Shown one piece after another: positions 25,239 through 36,199 of a DNA stretch of 64,000 bases. The first letter of the stretch is position 1; every line of letters begins with the position of its first letter. This DNA comes from Pseudomonadota bacterium (lineage in GTDB: Bacteria; Pseudomonadota; Gammaproteobacteria; Burkholderiales; Burkholderiaceae_C), in NCBI GenBank assembly GCA_023387335.1, contig JAEWIF010000026.1, positions 1-64,000 on the forward strand, written 5' to 3'. The position numbers and the translations under genes were made by a program. The notes under the pieces were generated by a model. The model saw nothing but the letters and a program-made list of their open reading frames with translations. It was not told where the DNA came from and made no database searches.

Positions 25239-25829
25239 ATGGAACCCCTGCGCATCGTGGACGCCGTGGCGGCGCCGATGGAGTCCGCCAACATCGACAC
25301 CGACCAGGTGATCCCGGCCCGGTTCATCCAGAAGCCGCGCGCCAACGACTTCGGGGCCTGGCTGTTCCTGGACGCACGCCGCGACGCCGAGGGCCGGCAG
25401 AGGCCGGAGTTCGTGCTGAACGACCCCGGCTACGCCGGCGCGCGCATCCTGGTCGCCGGCGACAACTTCGGCTGCGGCTCCTCGCGCGAGCACGCGGTGT
25501 GGGCGCTGGTGGATGGCGGCTTCCGCGCCGTGATTGCACCGAGCTTCGGCGACATCTTCTTCGGCAACGCATTGAAGAACGGGCTGCTGCCGGTCGTCCT
25601 GCCGGCCGAGGCCGTGCGCGCGATCCAGTCGGCGTTGCGGCAACGGCCCGGCGCGCGCATGAAGGTGGACCTGGAGCGGCAGGTGGTCGAGGCGCCGGGC
25701 CTGCCGCAGCACGGGTTCCACATCGACGGCTTCGCGCGGCACTGCCTGCTGGAAGGCCTGGACGAGATCGACTACACGATGGGGCTGCTGCCCGCCATCG
25801 AGGACCACGAGAAAAGGATGAACGCATGA
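25239..25829 (+). CDS. leuD: 3-isopropylmalate dehydratase small subunit paralog (LeuD-like)
   Basis: A 196-residue swivel-domain subunit. Typical blocks are ANIDTDQVIPARFIQKP, GDNFGCGSSREHAVWAL and VIAPSFGDIFFGNALKNGLLPV, with DYTMGLLPAIEDHEKRM near the end. It lies 2 bp downstream of the LeuC-like gene, and the two should form the heterodimeric hydro-lyase. Confidence 0.9.
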   Translation: MEPLRIVDAVAAPMESANIDTDQVIPARFIQKPRANDFGAWLFLDARRDAEGRQRPEFVLNDPGYAGARILVAGDNFGCGSSREHAVWALVDGGFRAVIAPSFGDIFFGNALKNGLLPVVLPAEAVRAIQSALRQRPGARMKVDLERQVVEAPGLPQHGFHIDGFARHCLLEGLDEIDYTMGLLPAIEDHEKRMNA

Positions 25830-26890
25830 AAGTCGCAGTGCTCGCCGGCGACGGCATCGGCCCCGAAGTGACCGCCGAGGCGGTGAAGGTGCTCAAGGCC
25901 GTGCTGGGCCAGTCGCGCCCGCTGGAACTGGTGGAGGCCCCGATCGGCCAGGCCGGCATCGACAGCGCGGGAGACCCGCTGCCTGGCGCCACGGCCGAAA
26001 TCGCGGGCCGTGCCGACGCCATCCTGTTCGGCGCGGCGGGCATGCCCGGCGACGAGGAGATCCCTTACGCCATGCGGCCGGGCGCCAGCCTGCTGCGGCT
26101 GCGCAAGAAGCTGGGCCTGTTCGCCAATTTCCGCCCCGCGGTGCTGCTGCCCGAGCTGATCGGCGCCTCCACGCTGAAGCCCGAGGTGATCCAGGGCCTG
26201 GACGTGCTGATCCTGCGCGAGCTGACCGGCGACGTGTACTTCGGCGAGCCGCGCGGCTTCCGCGGCGAAGGCGCGCAGCGCACCGGCTTCAACACCATGA
26301 GCTACAGCGTCGGCGAGGTGGAGCGCATCGCGCACGTCGCGTTCCGCACCGCGCGCACGCGCCGCCGCAGGCTGTGTTCGGTCGACAAGGCCAATGTGCT
26401 GGAGGTGAGCCAGCTCTGGCGCGAGGTGGTCACGCGCGTGGGCCGCGACTACCCCGACGTGGAACTCACGCACCAGTTCGTCGACGCGGCGGCCATGCAG
26501 CTGGTGCGCGCGCCGCTGCAGTTCGACGTGATGGTCACCGGCAACATCTTCGGCGACATCCTGTCCGACGCGGCGGCGATGCTCACCGGCTCGATCGGCA
26601 TGCTGCCCTCGGCGTCGATGGGGCAGGGCCGGTTCGGCCTTTACGAGCCGGTGCACGGCACCGCGCCCGACATCGCCGGCCGCAACCTGGCCAACCCGCT
26701 CGCGGCCATCCTGTCGGTGGCCCTCATGCTGCGGCTGTCCTTCGGGCTGGAAGCCGAGGCCGCGAAGGTGGAAGCGGCGGTGCGGTCCGTGCTGGCGAAG
26801 GGGCTGCGCACCGGGGACATCCACCAGCCGGGGTGCGAGCGCGTCGGCACGCGCCAGATGGGTGACGCGGTGGTGGCGGCGCTGGCCTAG
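25826..26890 (+). CDS. leuB: 3-isopropylmalate dehydrogenase paralog (LeuB-like)
   Basis: A 354-residue NAD-dependent beta-decarboxylating dehydrogenase. Motifs are AVLAGDGIGPEVTAEAVKVL, RELTGDVYFGEPRG, DKANVLEVSQLWREVV, GSIGMLPSASMGQG and LYEPVHGTAPDIAG. The ATG overlaps the LeuD stop (ATGA). With the preceding subunits it could oxidatively decarboxylate a 3-substituted malate. The family also contains tartrate and 3-alkylmalate dehydrogenases, so leucine synthesis is not certain. Confidence 0.88.
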   Translation: MKVAVLAGDGIGPEVTAEAVKVLKAVLGQSRPLELVEAPIGQAGIDSAGDPLPGATAEIAGRADAILFGAAGMPGDEEIPYAMRPGASLLRLRKKLGLFANFRPAVLLPELIGASTLKPEVIQGLDVLILRELTGDVYFGEPRGFRGEGAQRTGFNTMSYSVGEVERIAHVAFRTARTRRRRLCSVDKANVLEVSQLWREVVTRVGRDYPDVELTHQFVDAAAMQLVRAPLQFDVMVTGNIFGDILSDAAAMLTGSIGMLPSASMGQGRFGLYEPVHGTAPDIAGRNLANPLAAILSVALMLRLSFGLEAEAAKVEAAVRSVLAKGLRTGDIHQPGCERVGTRQMGDAVVAALA

Positions 26891-26922
26891 CAGAATGGCG
26901 GTCCGCACACATCGGACCGACC

Positions 26923-27465
26923 ATGAAAGCGCAAGAACGAGAAAAGCTCCTGCAAACCCTGAAGGCCCGCTTCGAGGGGAACATGCCCCGGCACAAGGGG
27001 ATCGCATGGACCAAGGTGCAGGCCAGGCTCGAAGCCAGCCCTGCGGCCCTGAAATCGCTCCACGCGATGGAGAGTTCGGGCGGCGAACCGGACGTGATCG
27101 GCGGCGACGAGAAGTCCGGCTTCACCTTCTGCGACTGCTCCGCCGAGAGCCCGTCCGGGCGCAGGAGCCTCTGCTACGACCGCGAAGCGCTCGACTCCCG
27201 CAAGGAGAACAAGCCTCAAGGCAGCGCTCTCGAAGCGGCGGCCGAGATGGGCATCGAACTGCTGACGGAAGAGCAGTACCGCGAGCTGCAGCAACTCGGC
27301 GAGTTCGACGCCAAGACCTCCAGCTGGATCAAGACGCCGGCCGACGTCAGGGCGCTGGGTGGCTCGCTCTTCTGCGACCGGCGCTATGGCAAGGTGTTCG
27401 TCTATCACAACGGCGCGCAGTCGTACTACGCCGCGCGCGGCTTCCGCGGACTGGTTCGCGTGTGA
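26923..27465 (+). CDS. DUF4256-family protein
   Basis: A 180-residue conserved cytoplasmic protein of unknown function. Recognisable blocks are LKARFEGNMPRHKGIAWTKV, MESSGGEPDVIG, FCDCSAESPSGRRSLCYDREAL, MGIELLTEEQYRELQ and VFVYHNGAQSYYAARGFRG. Nothing in it indicates a catalytic mechanism. Its stop overlaps the start of the next gene (GTGA), so the two are probably translated together. Confidence 0.88.
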   Translation: MKAQEREKLLQTLKARFEGNMPRHKGIAWTKVQARLEASPAALKSLHAMESSGGEPDVIGGDEKSGFTFCDCSAESPSGRRSLCYDREALDSRKENKPQGSALEAAAEMGIELLTEEQYRELQQLGEFDAKTSSWIKTPADVRALGGSLFCDRRYGKVFVYHNGAQSYYAARGFRGLVRV

Positions 27466-28022
27466 AGACCCAGTACTTCACCGCCACGAGCCTCGACGGC
27501 TTCATCGCCACCGAGGAGGACTCGCTGGACTGGCTGTTCCCGCTCGGCAACGTCAACGACACGAGCTATCCCGGGTTCATCGCCGAAGTCGGTGCGCTGG
27601 CGATGGGCGCCTCCACCTACGAATGGATGCTTCGCCATGCGACCCAGGTCGCGGAAGAGACCGGCTCCGCGTGGCCGTACGCGCAGCCCACCTGGGTGTT
27701 CACGCACCGGCGCCTGCCGCAGGTGGCCCGCGCGGATCTCCGCTTCGTCCAGGGCGACGTGCGGCCGGTCCACGCCGCGATGGCGCAGGCCGCGGGCGGA
27801 AAGAACCTCTGGATCGTGGGCGGCGGTGAACTGGCGGCGCAGTTCCACGACGCGGGCCTGCTGGACGAGGCGATCGTCCAGGTCGCATCGGTCACGCTGG
27901 GCAAGGGCAAGCCGCTGTTCCCGCGCCGGGTCACGAGCCCGCCGTGGCGGTTGCTCTCGGTGCGCCAGGTCGGCTCCGGATTCGCGGAGCTGCGCTACGA
28001 ATTGCCCAGGCATTCCAGCTGA
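27462..28022 (+). CDS. Dihydrofolate reductase-like / RibD C-terminal domain protein
   Basis: A 186-residue NADPH-reductase fold protein starting at GTG 27462. The RibD_C pattern is clear: YFTATSLDGFIATEEDSLDWL, LAMGASTYEWML, TWVFTHRRLP, LWIVGGGELAAQFHDAGLLDE and VTLGKGKPLFP. Many such proteins are found outside folate and riboflavin pathways, and their reactions are unknown. The overlap with the DUF4256 gene is notable because the pair may act together. Confidence 0.87.
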   Translation: MKTQYFTATSLDGFIATEEDSLDWLFPLGNVNDTSYPGFIAEVGALAMGASTYEWMLRHATQVAEETGSAWPYAQPTWVFTHRRLPQVARADLRFVQGDVRPVHAAMAQAAGGKNLWIVGGGELAAQFHDAGLLDEAIVQVASVTLGKGKPLFPRRVTSPPWRLLSVRQVGSGFAELRYELPRHSS

Positions 28023-28033
28023 ACCGCACGACA

Positions 28034-28312
28034 ATGGCGCCCATGGCCAAGTCCAGATCCACCTTCGCCCCCATCGTCATCACCGCGGCCGTCGTGGCGG
28101 CGGCGTTCGTGTTCAACCCTTCGCCCGAGCGTCACCGGCTCAAGGTCAAGGAAGCGATGGCGGAGCGCAGCACGATCGCGCGGGTGTTGTCCCTCGGTTC
28201 GTTCGCGGCGTTCGCGTCGAACTACCACTCGCTAGGCGTGGCCTCCTACACGAAGGTGGGTGACCGCGTGCTGTCGGTCGGGTTCATGGGGTACGTGCAC
28301 GTGCCCCAGTAG
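28034..28312 (+). CDS. Small membrane-anchored protein (DUF4359-like)
   Basis: A protein of ~92 residues, with start ATG 28034 or 28043. One N-terminal membrane segment (APIVITAAVVAAAFVF) leads to NPSPERHRLKVKEAMAERSTIAR. The C-terminal motif YHSLGVASYTKVGDRVLSVGFMGYVHV is short and beta-rich. The NP-E-H start after the membrane segment and the terminal pattern recall DUF4359. No function is known. It converges with the ChaC-like gene (6-bp gap). Confidence 0.65.
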   Translation: MAPMAKSRSTFAPIVITAAVVAAAFVFNPSPERHRLKVKEAMAERSTIARVLSLGSFAAFASNYHSLGVASYTKVGDRVLSVGFMGYVHVPQ

Positions 28313-28318
28313 GGCGGC

Positions 28319-28948
28319 TCAATGCTGGCGCTTCGCCAGCTTCAGCAGCTTCTCCAGATGCCGGTCATGGATGTTGTGCCGCCGGAGCTCGTCCAGCGTC
28401 TTCTCGCAGTACTCCAGCGTCGTGCCGTACCGGCCGCAGGCTTCCGTGAAGATGCGCCGGTACTGGTCCTCCGACAGCACCCCCGTGAAGTTCGGGCTCT
28501 TGCGCGGCAGCGTGAAGGCCAGGGCCTTCACGGTTCCGGTCGGCGTGTGGCACGCCAGCCAGCGCGGGTCGTAGACGCCGGTGGGCATTTCGCGGGCCCA
28601 CAGCTGGGTCAGCACTTCCTGGCCGGCCGCCTTCTGGATGCGGAACACCACGCCCTGGCAGCTGCCGCCGGTGAGCAGGCCGAAGACCAGGCCCGGGCAT
28701 TCGGGCGTTCCGCGGTTGACGCGGCTCCACATCTTCAGTGCGCGGTGCCAGCCCTGCACGCGGGCCGGGCGGCGCTCGGCGTAGTCGAAGTCGGGCCGCC
28801 AGATGAGCGAGCCGTAGCCGAAGATCCAGAAGTCGTCGTGGCCGCCCCATTCGGCCATCGTCTTGTGCAGCATCGGGACAGGATCGCGGACGGGGGCGAG
28901 TCCGTGCCAGCTCGGCAGGTTCGCGGGGATCGGGGCCATTCGGCTCAT
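28319..28948 (-). CDS. ChaC-like gamma-glutamylcyclotransferase
   Basis: A 209-residue cytoplasmic enzyme that would release 5-oxoproline from gamma-glutamyl compounds such as glutathione. The family signature FWIFGYGSLIWRPDFDYAERRPARV is followed by RALKMWSRVNRGTPECPGLVFGLLTGGSC and a GVVFRI strand. The basic C-terminal helix HNIHDRHLEKLLKLAKRQ is usual. ATG 28948 is selected; an ATG-rich extension upstream lacks family similarity. Confidence 0.88.
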   Translation of the reverse strand: MSRMAPIPANLPSWHGLAPVRDPVPMLHKTMAEWGGHDDFWIFGYGSLIWRPDFDYAERRPARVQGWHRALKMWSRVNRGTPECPGLVFGLLTGGSCQGVVFRIQKAAGQEVLTQLWAREMPTGVYDPRWLACHTPTGTVKALAFTLPRKSPNFTGVLSEDQYRRIFTEACGRYGTTLEYCEKTLDELRRHNIHDRHLEKLLKLAKRQH

Positions 28949-29031
28949 GGTTCGAAACTGTAGCGGCGCTCCTGCGCGCCGGTCCAGCCGCGGCATCGCG
29001 TTGTAGGCACCGGCGCGGCGCCGCCGCAACG

Positions 29032-29051
29032 CCGGTTCGTAACCGGTTCGT
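29032..29051. repeat. Tandem CCGGTTCGT repeat upstream of edd
   Basis: Two copies of CCGGTTCGT separated by AA (11-bp period) lie about 75-90 bp upstream of the edd start, in the ChaC-edd divergent region. One helical turn of spacing suggests a possible regulator site. No regulator can be named. Confidence 0.35.
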
Positions 29052-29123
29052 CACCGCGGCCGCCGTCGGGCCATTCCTTGCGGGTAGGATGGTCCGTTCC
29101 CCCCGATTCCTCCCCGTATCCCC

Positions 29124-30955
<1,832 letters not shown>

Positions 30956-30965
<10 letters not shown>

Positions 30966-31609
30966 CGACGAGGAACAAGGGCGCGGCGCTGGCGCCGCTG
31001 GACGTGATGCGCGACGCGGCGGTGATCCCGGTGATCGTGCTGGACGACGTGGCCCAGGCCGTGCCGCTGGCGCGCGCGCTGGTGGAAGGCGGCATCCGCA
31101 TGCTGGAAGTGACGCTGCGCACGCCGGCGGCGCTGCGCTGCATCGAGGCGATCGCCGAGCAGGTGCCGGACGCCGTGGCGGGCGCGGGCACGGTGCGGTC
31201 GGCGGCGGATGCGCAGGCGGCCGCGAAGGCCGGGGCGCGTTTCGCGGTGAGCCCCGGCTACACCTCGGCCATCGGCAACGCCTGCCGCGAGGCGGGCCTG
31301 CCGCTGCTGCCCGGCGTGGCCACCGGCAGCGAGATCCTGCTGGCGCAGCAGGACGGCTGGAACGAGCTGAAGTTCTTTCCGGCGATGCAGGCGGGCGGCG
31401 CGCCCATGCTCAAGGCCTTCTTCGGTCCGTTCCACGACGTGCGGTTCTGCCCGACGGGCGGGATCACCGCGGCCAACGCGCGCGAGTTCCTCTCGCTGCC
31501 CAACGTGGCCTGTGTCGGCGGTTCGTGGCTCACGCCCAAGGACGCGGTGGAAGCCGGCGACTGGGCGCGCATCACCCAGCTCGCGCGCGAAGCCGCGGCG
31601 CTGCGCTGA
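30956..31609 (+). CDS. eda: KDPG/KHG aldolase
   Basis: A 217-residue trimeric class I aldolase that splits 2-keto-3-deoxy-6-phosphogluconate to pyruvate and glyceraldehyde-3-phosphate. The Schiff-base Lys is in NELKFFPA, and the catalytic Glu in MLEVTLRTPAAL; VAGAGTVRSAADA and FCPTGGITAANA complete the barrel. GTG 30956 is chosen because AGAAGGGGG precedes it; it overlaps the end of edd by 10 bp, so the two enzymes are translationally linked. Confidence 0.95.
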
Positions 31610-31621
31610 GAGGCGGAGGGC

Positions 31622-34318
31622 TCAGCCCGGACGGGCGGCCCGCTTCGCCAGCGTCTCTTCGATCTTCTCCATCAGGGCATCGGGCGACACCGGCTTGACC
31701 AGGTGGCCGTCGAAGCCGGCCTCGACCGCGCGCTGCATGTCGGTGGCCTGCCCCCAGCCGGAGAGCGCCAGCAAGGCGATGCCGCGGCCCCATTCGGTCT
31801 GGCGCAGCGCGCGGCAGGCGCCGAAGCCGTCCAGGCGCGGCATGCCCAGGTCGAGCACCGCCGCGTCGGGCCGCATCGCCTCGGCGCGTGCCAGGCCTTC
31901 GACGCCGTCGTAGGCCGTGCCCACTTCGTAGCCCAGCATCTCCATCACCTCGGCCAGCGTGTCGGCCGCATCGCGGTTGTCGTCGACGATCAGCACGCGG
32001 CGACGCGCCGGCGGCGCCGAAGGCTGCGGTTTCGCGGCCGCCGCGGGGGCGGCCGGCTCGGCCTGCGCCAGCGGCAGCCGCACCACGAATTCGCTGCCGT
32101 GGCCCAGGCCCTGGCTGCGCGCCTCGACCGCGCCGCCGTGCAGCTGCGCCAGGCGCTGCACCAGCGACAGGCCGATGCCCAGCCCGCCGCCGGCCTGGCC
32201 GCCCTGGTAGAACATCTCGAACACCCGCTGCAGCTGGTCGGGCGCGATGCCCACGCCCTGGTCGCGCACGCGCAGCACCGCTTGGCCGTCCTCGCGCGCG
32301 ACCGACAGCGTGACCGGCCGGCCGTCGTCCGAGTAGCGCGCGGCGTTGGTCAAGAGGTTGAGCAGCACCTGCACCAGGCGCACCTCGTCGCCCACCATCC
32401 GCACCGGTTCATCGGGCATCCCGATCCGCAACTCGTGCCGGCCGGCCTGCAGCGCGGCCTGCGCGTTCTCCACCGCCGCATGCACCACGTCGCGCAGGTC
32501 CATGGGCGCTAGCCGCAGTTCCAGCTTGCCCAGGCTGATGCGGCTGACGTCCATCAGGTCGTCGATCATCCGGGCCAGGTGCTGGACCTGGCGGCTGATC
32601 AGGTCGGTGTGCCGCTGCAGCAGGGCGTCCTGCGGCGCCGCCAGCCGCATCAGCTCGGCGGAGCTCCTGATCGGCGCCAGCGGATTGCGCAGCTCGTGGG
32701 CCAGCGTGGCCAGGAATTCGTCCTTGCGGCGGTCGGCCTCCTTGAGCGCGGCCTCCGCGGCCTTGCGGTCGGTGATGTCGCGCTGCGTGCCCCAGGCGCG
32801 CACGAGAAGGCCGTCCTCCACCACGCCCGAGAGGCTGTTGGCGAACCACAGCGGCCTTCCCTCGCGGTCGTGCTCCAGCGACTGCACGTCGTCGGCGCGG
32901 TAGCCGGACCGCACCAGCGACATCAGGTACTCGCGCACCTGCGGATGCGCGGGGTCCATCACCATGTCGAGCCCGCGGCCGATCACGTCGGCGGGCGAGG
33001 CCAGCCCGTACATGCGCGCGAAGACCTCGTTGCATTCGGCGAAGCGGCCGGTGCGAAGCAGCGCATCGACCTGCTCCTCCCGCGGCAGCGCCGTGTCCAC
33101 CGGCGGCTGGAACTCCATGCGCCAGATGCCTTCGGTGCTGTTGGCCACGAAGGCGCGATAGCGCTCCTCGCTCTCGCGCAGCCGCCGCTCGCGCATGGCC
33201 TCGGCGGTGACGTCCTGGAACAGCACGGCGACCTGCCGCTCGCCGGGTTCGCCGATCGGCGTGGCGTACACGTCGAACCAGCGGCCCATGGCCTCGGAGC
33301 CGTGGCTGAAGCGCTGCGGTTGGCCGGTGAGCGCCACCTGCCCGTAGGTCTGGACCCAGAAATCCTCCAGGCCCGGCACCAGTTCGCGCGCGGTGCGGCC
33401 GAGCGGCTGGACCAGGCCGGTCTGCATCTCGAAGACGGGGTTGGTCTCCACGAAGCGGTAGTCCATGGGCCGGCCGGAGTCGTCCAGCAGGACCTCGACC
33501 ACGCAGAAGCCCTGGTCGATGGAGTCGAGCAGGCGGCGATAGCGCTCGCTGGAGCGGCGCAGCGCGTTTTCGGCCGCGCGGCGGTCGTGGATGTCCGTGA
33601 CCGACCCGACGAAGCCGAGGAATTCGCCCGCGGGCCCGAAGCGCGGACGGCCCGAGTCGATCACCCAGCTCCAGCCGCCGTCCGAGCGGCGCAACCGGTG
33701 TTCCAGCGCGAAGCCGGCCTGGCGCGCGTTGGCGTCGCGGAACGCCACGCCCGCGTTGCCGCGGTCGTCGGGATGCACCATCTCCAGCCAGCCGAAGCCC
33801 AGGCCCGCCGTTTCCGGCTGGCCGGTGAACTGCGTCCAGCCGCGCGAGAGGAAGCTGCACACGCCGTCCGGCTCGGTCACCCACAGCATCGTCGGCGCGG
33901 TGTCGGCGAAGTCGCGCAGCCGCTGCTGGGCGGCAATCTGCGGCGTGATGTCCAGCGTGATGCCGTCGAACTGGTAGGCGCGCCCGTCGGCGCCCAGGCT
34001 GGCGCGACCCACGGCGTGGATCCACTTGTGCTCGCCGTCCGGGCCGACGGTGCGGAACACCTCGTCGTAGGGCAGGCCGCCTTCGACGGCGCGGTTGACC
34101 GCATCGCGCACGCGCTCGCGGTCGTCCGGGTGGATGCGCTCGAAGAACAGCTCGATGGTGGGCCGCGCGTCGGGACCCAGGTGGAAGTGCGACTTGGTGT
34201 TGTCGTTCCACACCAGCTCGCCCAGCGGCAGCGGATTGAGCCACACGCCGACCCCGGAGCTGCGAACGGCGGCGTCGACGCGTTCGAGTTCGTCGTGGGG
34301 CTGCTGGGCAGTCGGCAT
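31622..34318 (-). CDS. Multi-PAS hybrid sensor histidine kinase
   Basis: An 898-residue cytoplasmic hybrid kinase. Four PAS-type domains (roughly residues 15-130, 140-260, 265-385, 390-525, each ending with a DIT/DIH/DVT/DIT segment) sense unknown signals. HisKA with FLATLAHELRNPLAPI (His near 543), HATPase boxes (LLTNAARYS, DQGVGI, GGGLGIGLSLV) and a C-terminal receiver (VLIVDDNRDAAD, AVLDLGMPRLDG, LVKPVSP) follow. There are no membrane segments and no adjacent regulator with an output domain. Its kinase core is very similar to the hybrid kinase at 11140, suggesting paralogs. Confidence 0.93.
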   Translation of the reverse strand: MPTAQQPHDELERVDAAVRSSGVGVWLNPLPLGELVWNDNTKSHFHLGPDARPTIELFFERIHPDDRERVRDAVNRAVEGGLPYDEVFRTVGPDGEHKWIHAVGRASLGADGRAYQFDGITLDITPQIAAQQRLRDFADTAPTMLWVTEPDGVCSFLSRGWTQFTGQPETAGLGFGWLEMVHPDDRGNAGVAFRDANARQAGFALEHRLRRSDGGWSWVIDSGRPRFGPAGEFLGFVGSVTDIHDRRAAENALRRSSERYRRLLDSIDQGFCVVEVLLDDSGRPMDYRFVETNPVFEMQTGLVQPLGRTARELVPGLEDFWVQTYGQVALTGQPQRFSHGSEAMGRWFDVYATPIGEPGERQVAVLFQDVTAEAMRERRLRESEERYRAFVANSTEGIWRMEFQPPVDTALPREEQVDALLRTGRFAECNEVFARMYGLASPADVIGRGLDMVMDPAHPQVREYLMSLVRSGYRADDVQSLEHDREGRPLWFANSLSGVVEDGLLVRAWGTQRDITDRKAAEAALKEADRRKDEFLATLAHELRNPLAPIRSSAELMRLAAPQDALLQRHTDLISRQVQHLARMIDDLMDVSRISLGKLELRLAPMDLRDVVHAAVENAQAALQAGRHELRIGMPDEPVRMVGDEVRLVQVLLNLLTNAARYSDDGRPVTLSVAREDGQAVLRVRDQGVGIAPDQLQRVFEMFYQGGQAGGGLGIGLSLVQRLAQLHGGAVEARSQGLGHGSEFVVRLPLAQAEPAAPAAAAKPQPSAPPARRRVLIVDDNRDAADTLAEVMEMLGYEVGTAYDGVEGLARAEAMRPDAAVLDLGMPRLDGFGACRALRQTEWGRGIALLALSGWGQATDMQRAVEAGFDGHLVKPVSPDALMEKIEETLAKRAARPG

Positions 34319-34353
34319 CGGCAGATTCTAGGAAGGCGCAGGCGCCGTGGAAG

Positions 34354-35235
34354 TCAGCGCGCGCGCCGCCAGCCCAACGGATCGAAACCGGTCACGAGGG
34401 CGCAGGCCACCAGCACCAGCAGGACGCCGGGCACCATGCCGCCGGTGAACGGCTCGCCCAGGAAGAGCCCGCCCCACGTCACGCCGAAGAGCGGGATCAT
34501 GAACGCGGAAGAGGTGGCCGCGCTGGCCGGGATCTCGCGCATCAGCCGCATGCTGATCCAGTACATGAAGCCGGAAGTGAACATGCCCAGCACCGCCAGC
34601 GCGGCGGCCGCGCGCGGGTCGATGCGCACGTCCGGCGCGGCCGCGGTGGCCGGCAGCAGCAGCACCAGCGCGGCGGCGATGTGCACCGCCGCCGACGCGG
34701 GCAGCGCCCGGTGCCTCAGGGTCGCCCGCTTCATCAGCACCGCGCCGAAGCCGTAGCTGGCCGAGGCCGCCACGCAGGCCAGCACGGCCAGCACCACGCG
34801 CGTGTCGACTTCGACCGGCCCGAGCCGCACCAGCAGGCCGACGCCCATCAGCCCGGCCGCGCAGCCGGCCAGCTTGCGGACCGTCAGGCGCTCCTCGCCG
34901 GACAGCGCGCCGGCGACCACCCCGAACAGCGGGGCCGTCGCGTTGAGCACGGCGGAGTAGCCGGCCGGGATCACCAGCCCCGCCCAGTTGAACAGGACGA
35001 ACGGGGCCACCACGGTCAGCAGGCCGAGCAGCGTCAGGCTGAGCCAGTGCACTCTTTCGGGCCATTGCTCCTTGAGCACCCGCATCAGCAAGCTAAGCAC
35101 TCCGGCCGCGAGCGCGCAGCGCACGCAGGCCATGGGCAGCGGCCCGAAGGCGGGCGCGGCGATGCGGATCAACGGGAACGAACCGCCCCAGACGGCGGAC
35201 AGCAGGACGAGCTGGGCGAAATGACGCGATTGCAT
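34354..35235 (-). CDS. EamA/DMT-family transporter
   Basis: A 293-residue inner-membrane protein with ten predicted hydrophobic helices in two five-helix EamA repeats. The start at ATG 35235 gives the usual opening HFAQLVLLSAVWGGSFPLIRI. The ends of the repeats are marked by PLFGVVAGALSGEERLT and PLFGVTWGGLFLGEPFTGGM. Such carriers export amino acids, metabolites or drugs; the substrate is unknown. It is divergent from the nucleotide-sugar operon across a 180-bp region in which I see no other gene. Confidence 0.9.
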   Translation of the reverse strand: MQSRHFAQLVLLSAVWGGSFPLIRIAAPAFGPLPMACVRCALAAGVLSLLMRVLKEQWPERVHWLSLTLLGLLTVVAPFVLFNWAGLVIPAGYSAVLNATAPLFGVVAGALSGEERLTVRKLAGCAAGLMGVGLLVRLGPVEVDTRVVLAVLACVAASASYGFGAVLMKRATLRHRALPASAAVHIAAALVLLLPATAAAPDVRIDPRAAAALAVLGMFTSGFMYWISMRLMREIPASAATSSAFMIPLFGVTWGGLFLGEPFTGGMVPGVLLVLVACALVTGFDPLGWRRAR

Positions 35236-35415
35236 GAGGCAGCCCCGGATTGTGACGCCGGCCCCGAGGGGCGGGTGGGCAGCTCGGCCATCGCGCGGCC
35301 GTCGTCGCGCAGATGACGCGGCCCATGGCACTTGTCCGACAAAGCCTCAGCCGTTCGGCCCGCGTAATGGAGCGTGGCGCGCAAGGGTGACGCGATCACA
35401 GGCAGGGAGGTCCTC

Positions 35416-36189
35416 ATGCAGGTGGTGATCCTGGCGGGCGGGTACGGCACCCGCATCAGCGAAGAAAGCTCCATCCGGCCCAAGCCGATGGTCGAGATCG
35501 GCGGGCGGCCGATCCTCTGGCACATCATGAAGATCTACCTGGCCCACGGACTGAACGACTTCGTGATCTGCTGCGGCTACAAGGGCCACGTCATCAAGCA
35601 GTTCTTCCGCGACTACGCGCTGGACGGCGCCGACGTGAGGTTCGACATGCGCGAGAACACCACGACGCTGCTGCGCACGGCCACCGAGCCCTGGCGCGTC
35701 ACGCTGGTGGACACGGGCCTCGAGACCATGACCGGCGGGCGCCTGCGCCGCGCTGCGCGCTACCTCAACGAGGGCCCGTTCTGCTGCACCTACGGCGACG
35801 GCGTGGGCGACGTGGACATCACCGCCCTGGTCGCGTTCCACCAGGCCCAGGGCACGATGGCCACGGTGACGGCGGTGCAGCCGCCCGGCCGCTTCGGCGC
35901 CTTCACGCTGCACGCCGACAGCGCCCGCGTGCCCAGCTTCAAGGAAAAGCCCGGCGGCGACGGTGCCTGGATCAACGGCGGCTTCTTCGTGCTGAACCGC
36001 GAGGTGATCGACCTGATCGAGAGCGACGACACCGTGTGGGAGCGCGGACCGATGGAGCGGCTGGCCGCCGAGGGCGAGCTGGCGGCCTTCCGGCACGAGG
36101 GCTTCTGGCAGCCCATGGACACGCTGCGCGACAAGCAGACGCTGGAGGGCCTGTGGTCCTCGGGCAAGGCCCCGTGGAAAGTCTGGTGA
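35416..36189 (+). CDS. rfbF: Glucose-1-phosphate cytidylyltransferase
   Basis: A 257-residue sugar nucleotidyltransferase that makes CDP-glucose. It opens VVILAGGYGTRISEESSIRPKPMVEIGGRP (broken at residues 3-32), with the G-G-GTR signature. Other marks of the CDP-glucose subgroup are LWHIMKIYLAHGLNDFVIC, FCCTYGDGVGDVDI and PFGAF-like RFGAFTL. GGGAGG lies 5 nt before ATG 35416. It is first in a four-gene operon. Confidence 0.93.
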   Translation: MQVVILAGGYGTRISEESSIRPKPMVEIGGRPILWHIMKIYLAHGLNDFVICCGYKGHVIKQFFRDYALDGADVRFDMRENTTTLLRTATEPWRVTLVDTGLETMTGGRLRRAARYLNEGPFCCTYGDGVGDVDITALVAFHQAQGTMATVTAVQPPGRFGAFTLHADSARVPSFKEKPGGDGAWINGGFFVLNREVIDLIESDDTVWERGPMERLAAEGELAAFRHEGFWQPMDTLRDKQTLEGLWSSGKAPWKVW

Positions 36190-36199
36190 GGGAGCATCC

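Noticed and set aside
35332..35342. TTGTCCGACAA palindrome in the EamA/rfbF divergent region
   Set aside because: Only a 5-bp stem with one-base spacer, no matching regulator gene nearby; likely chance.
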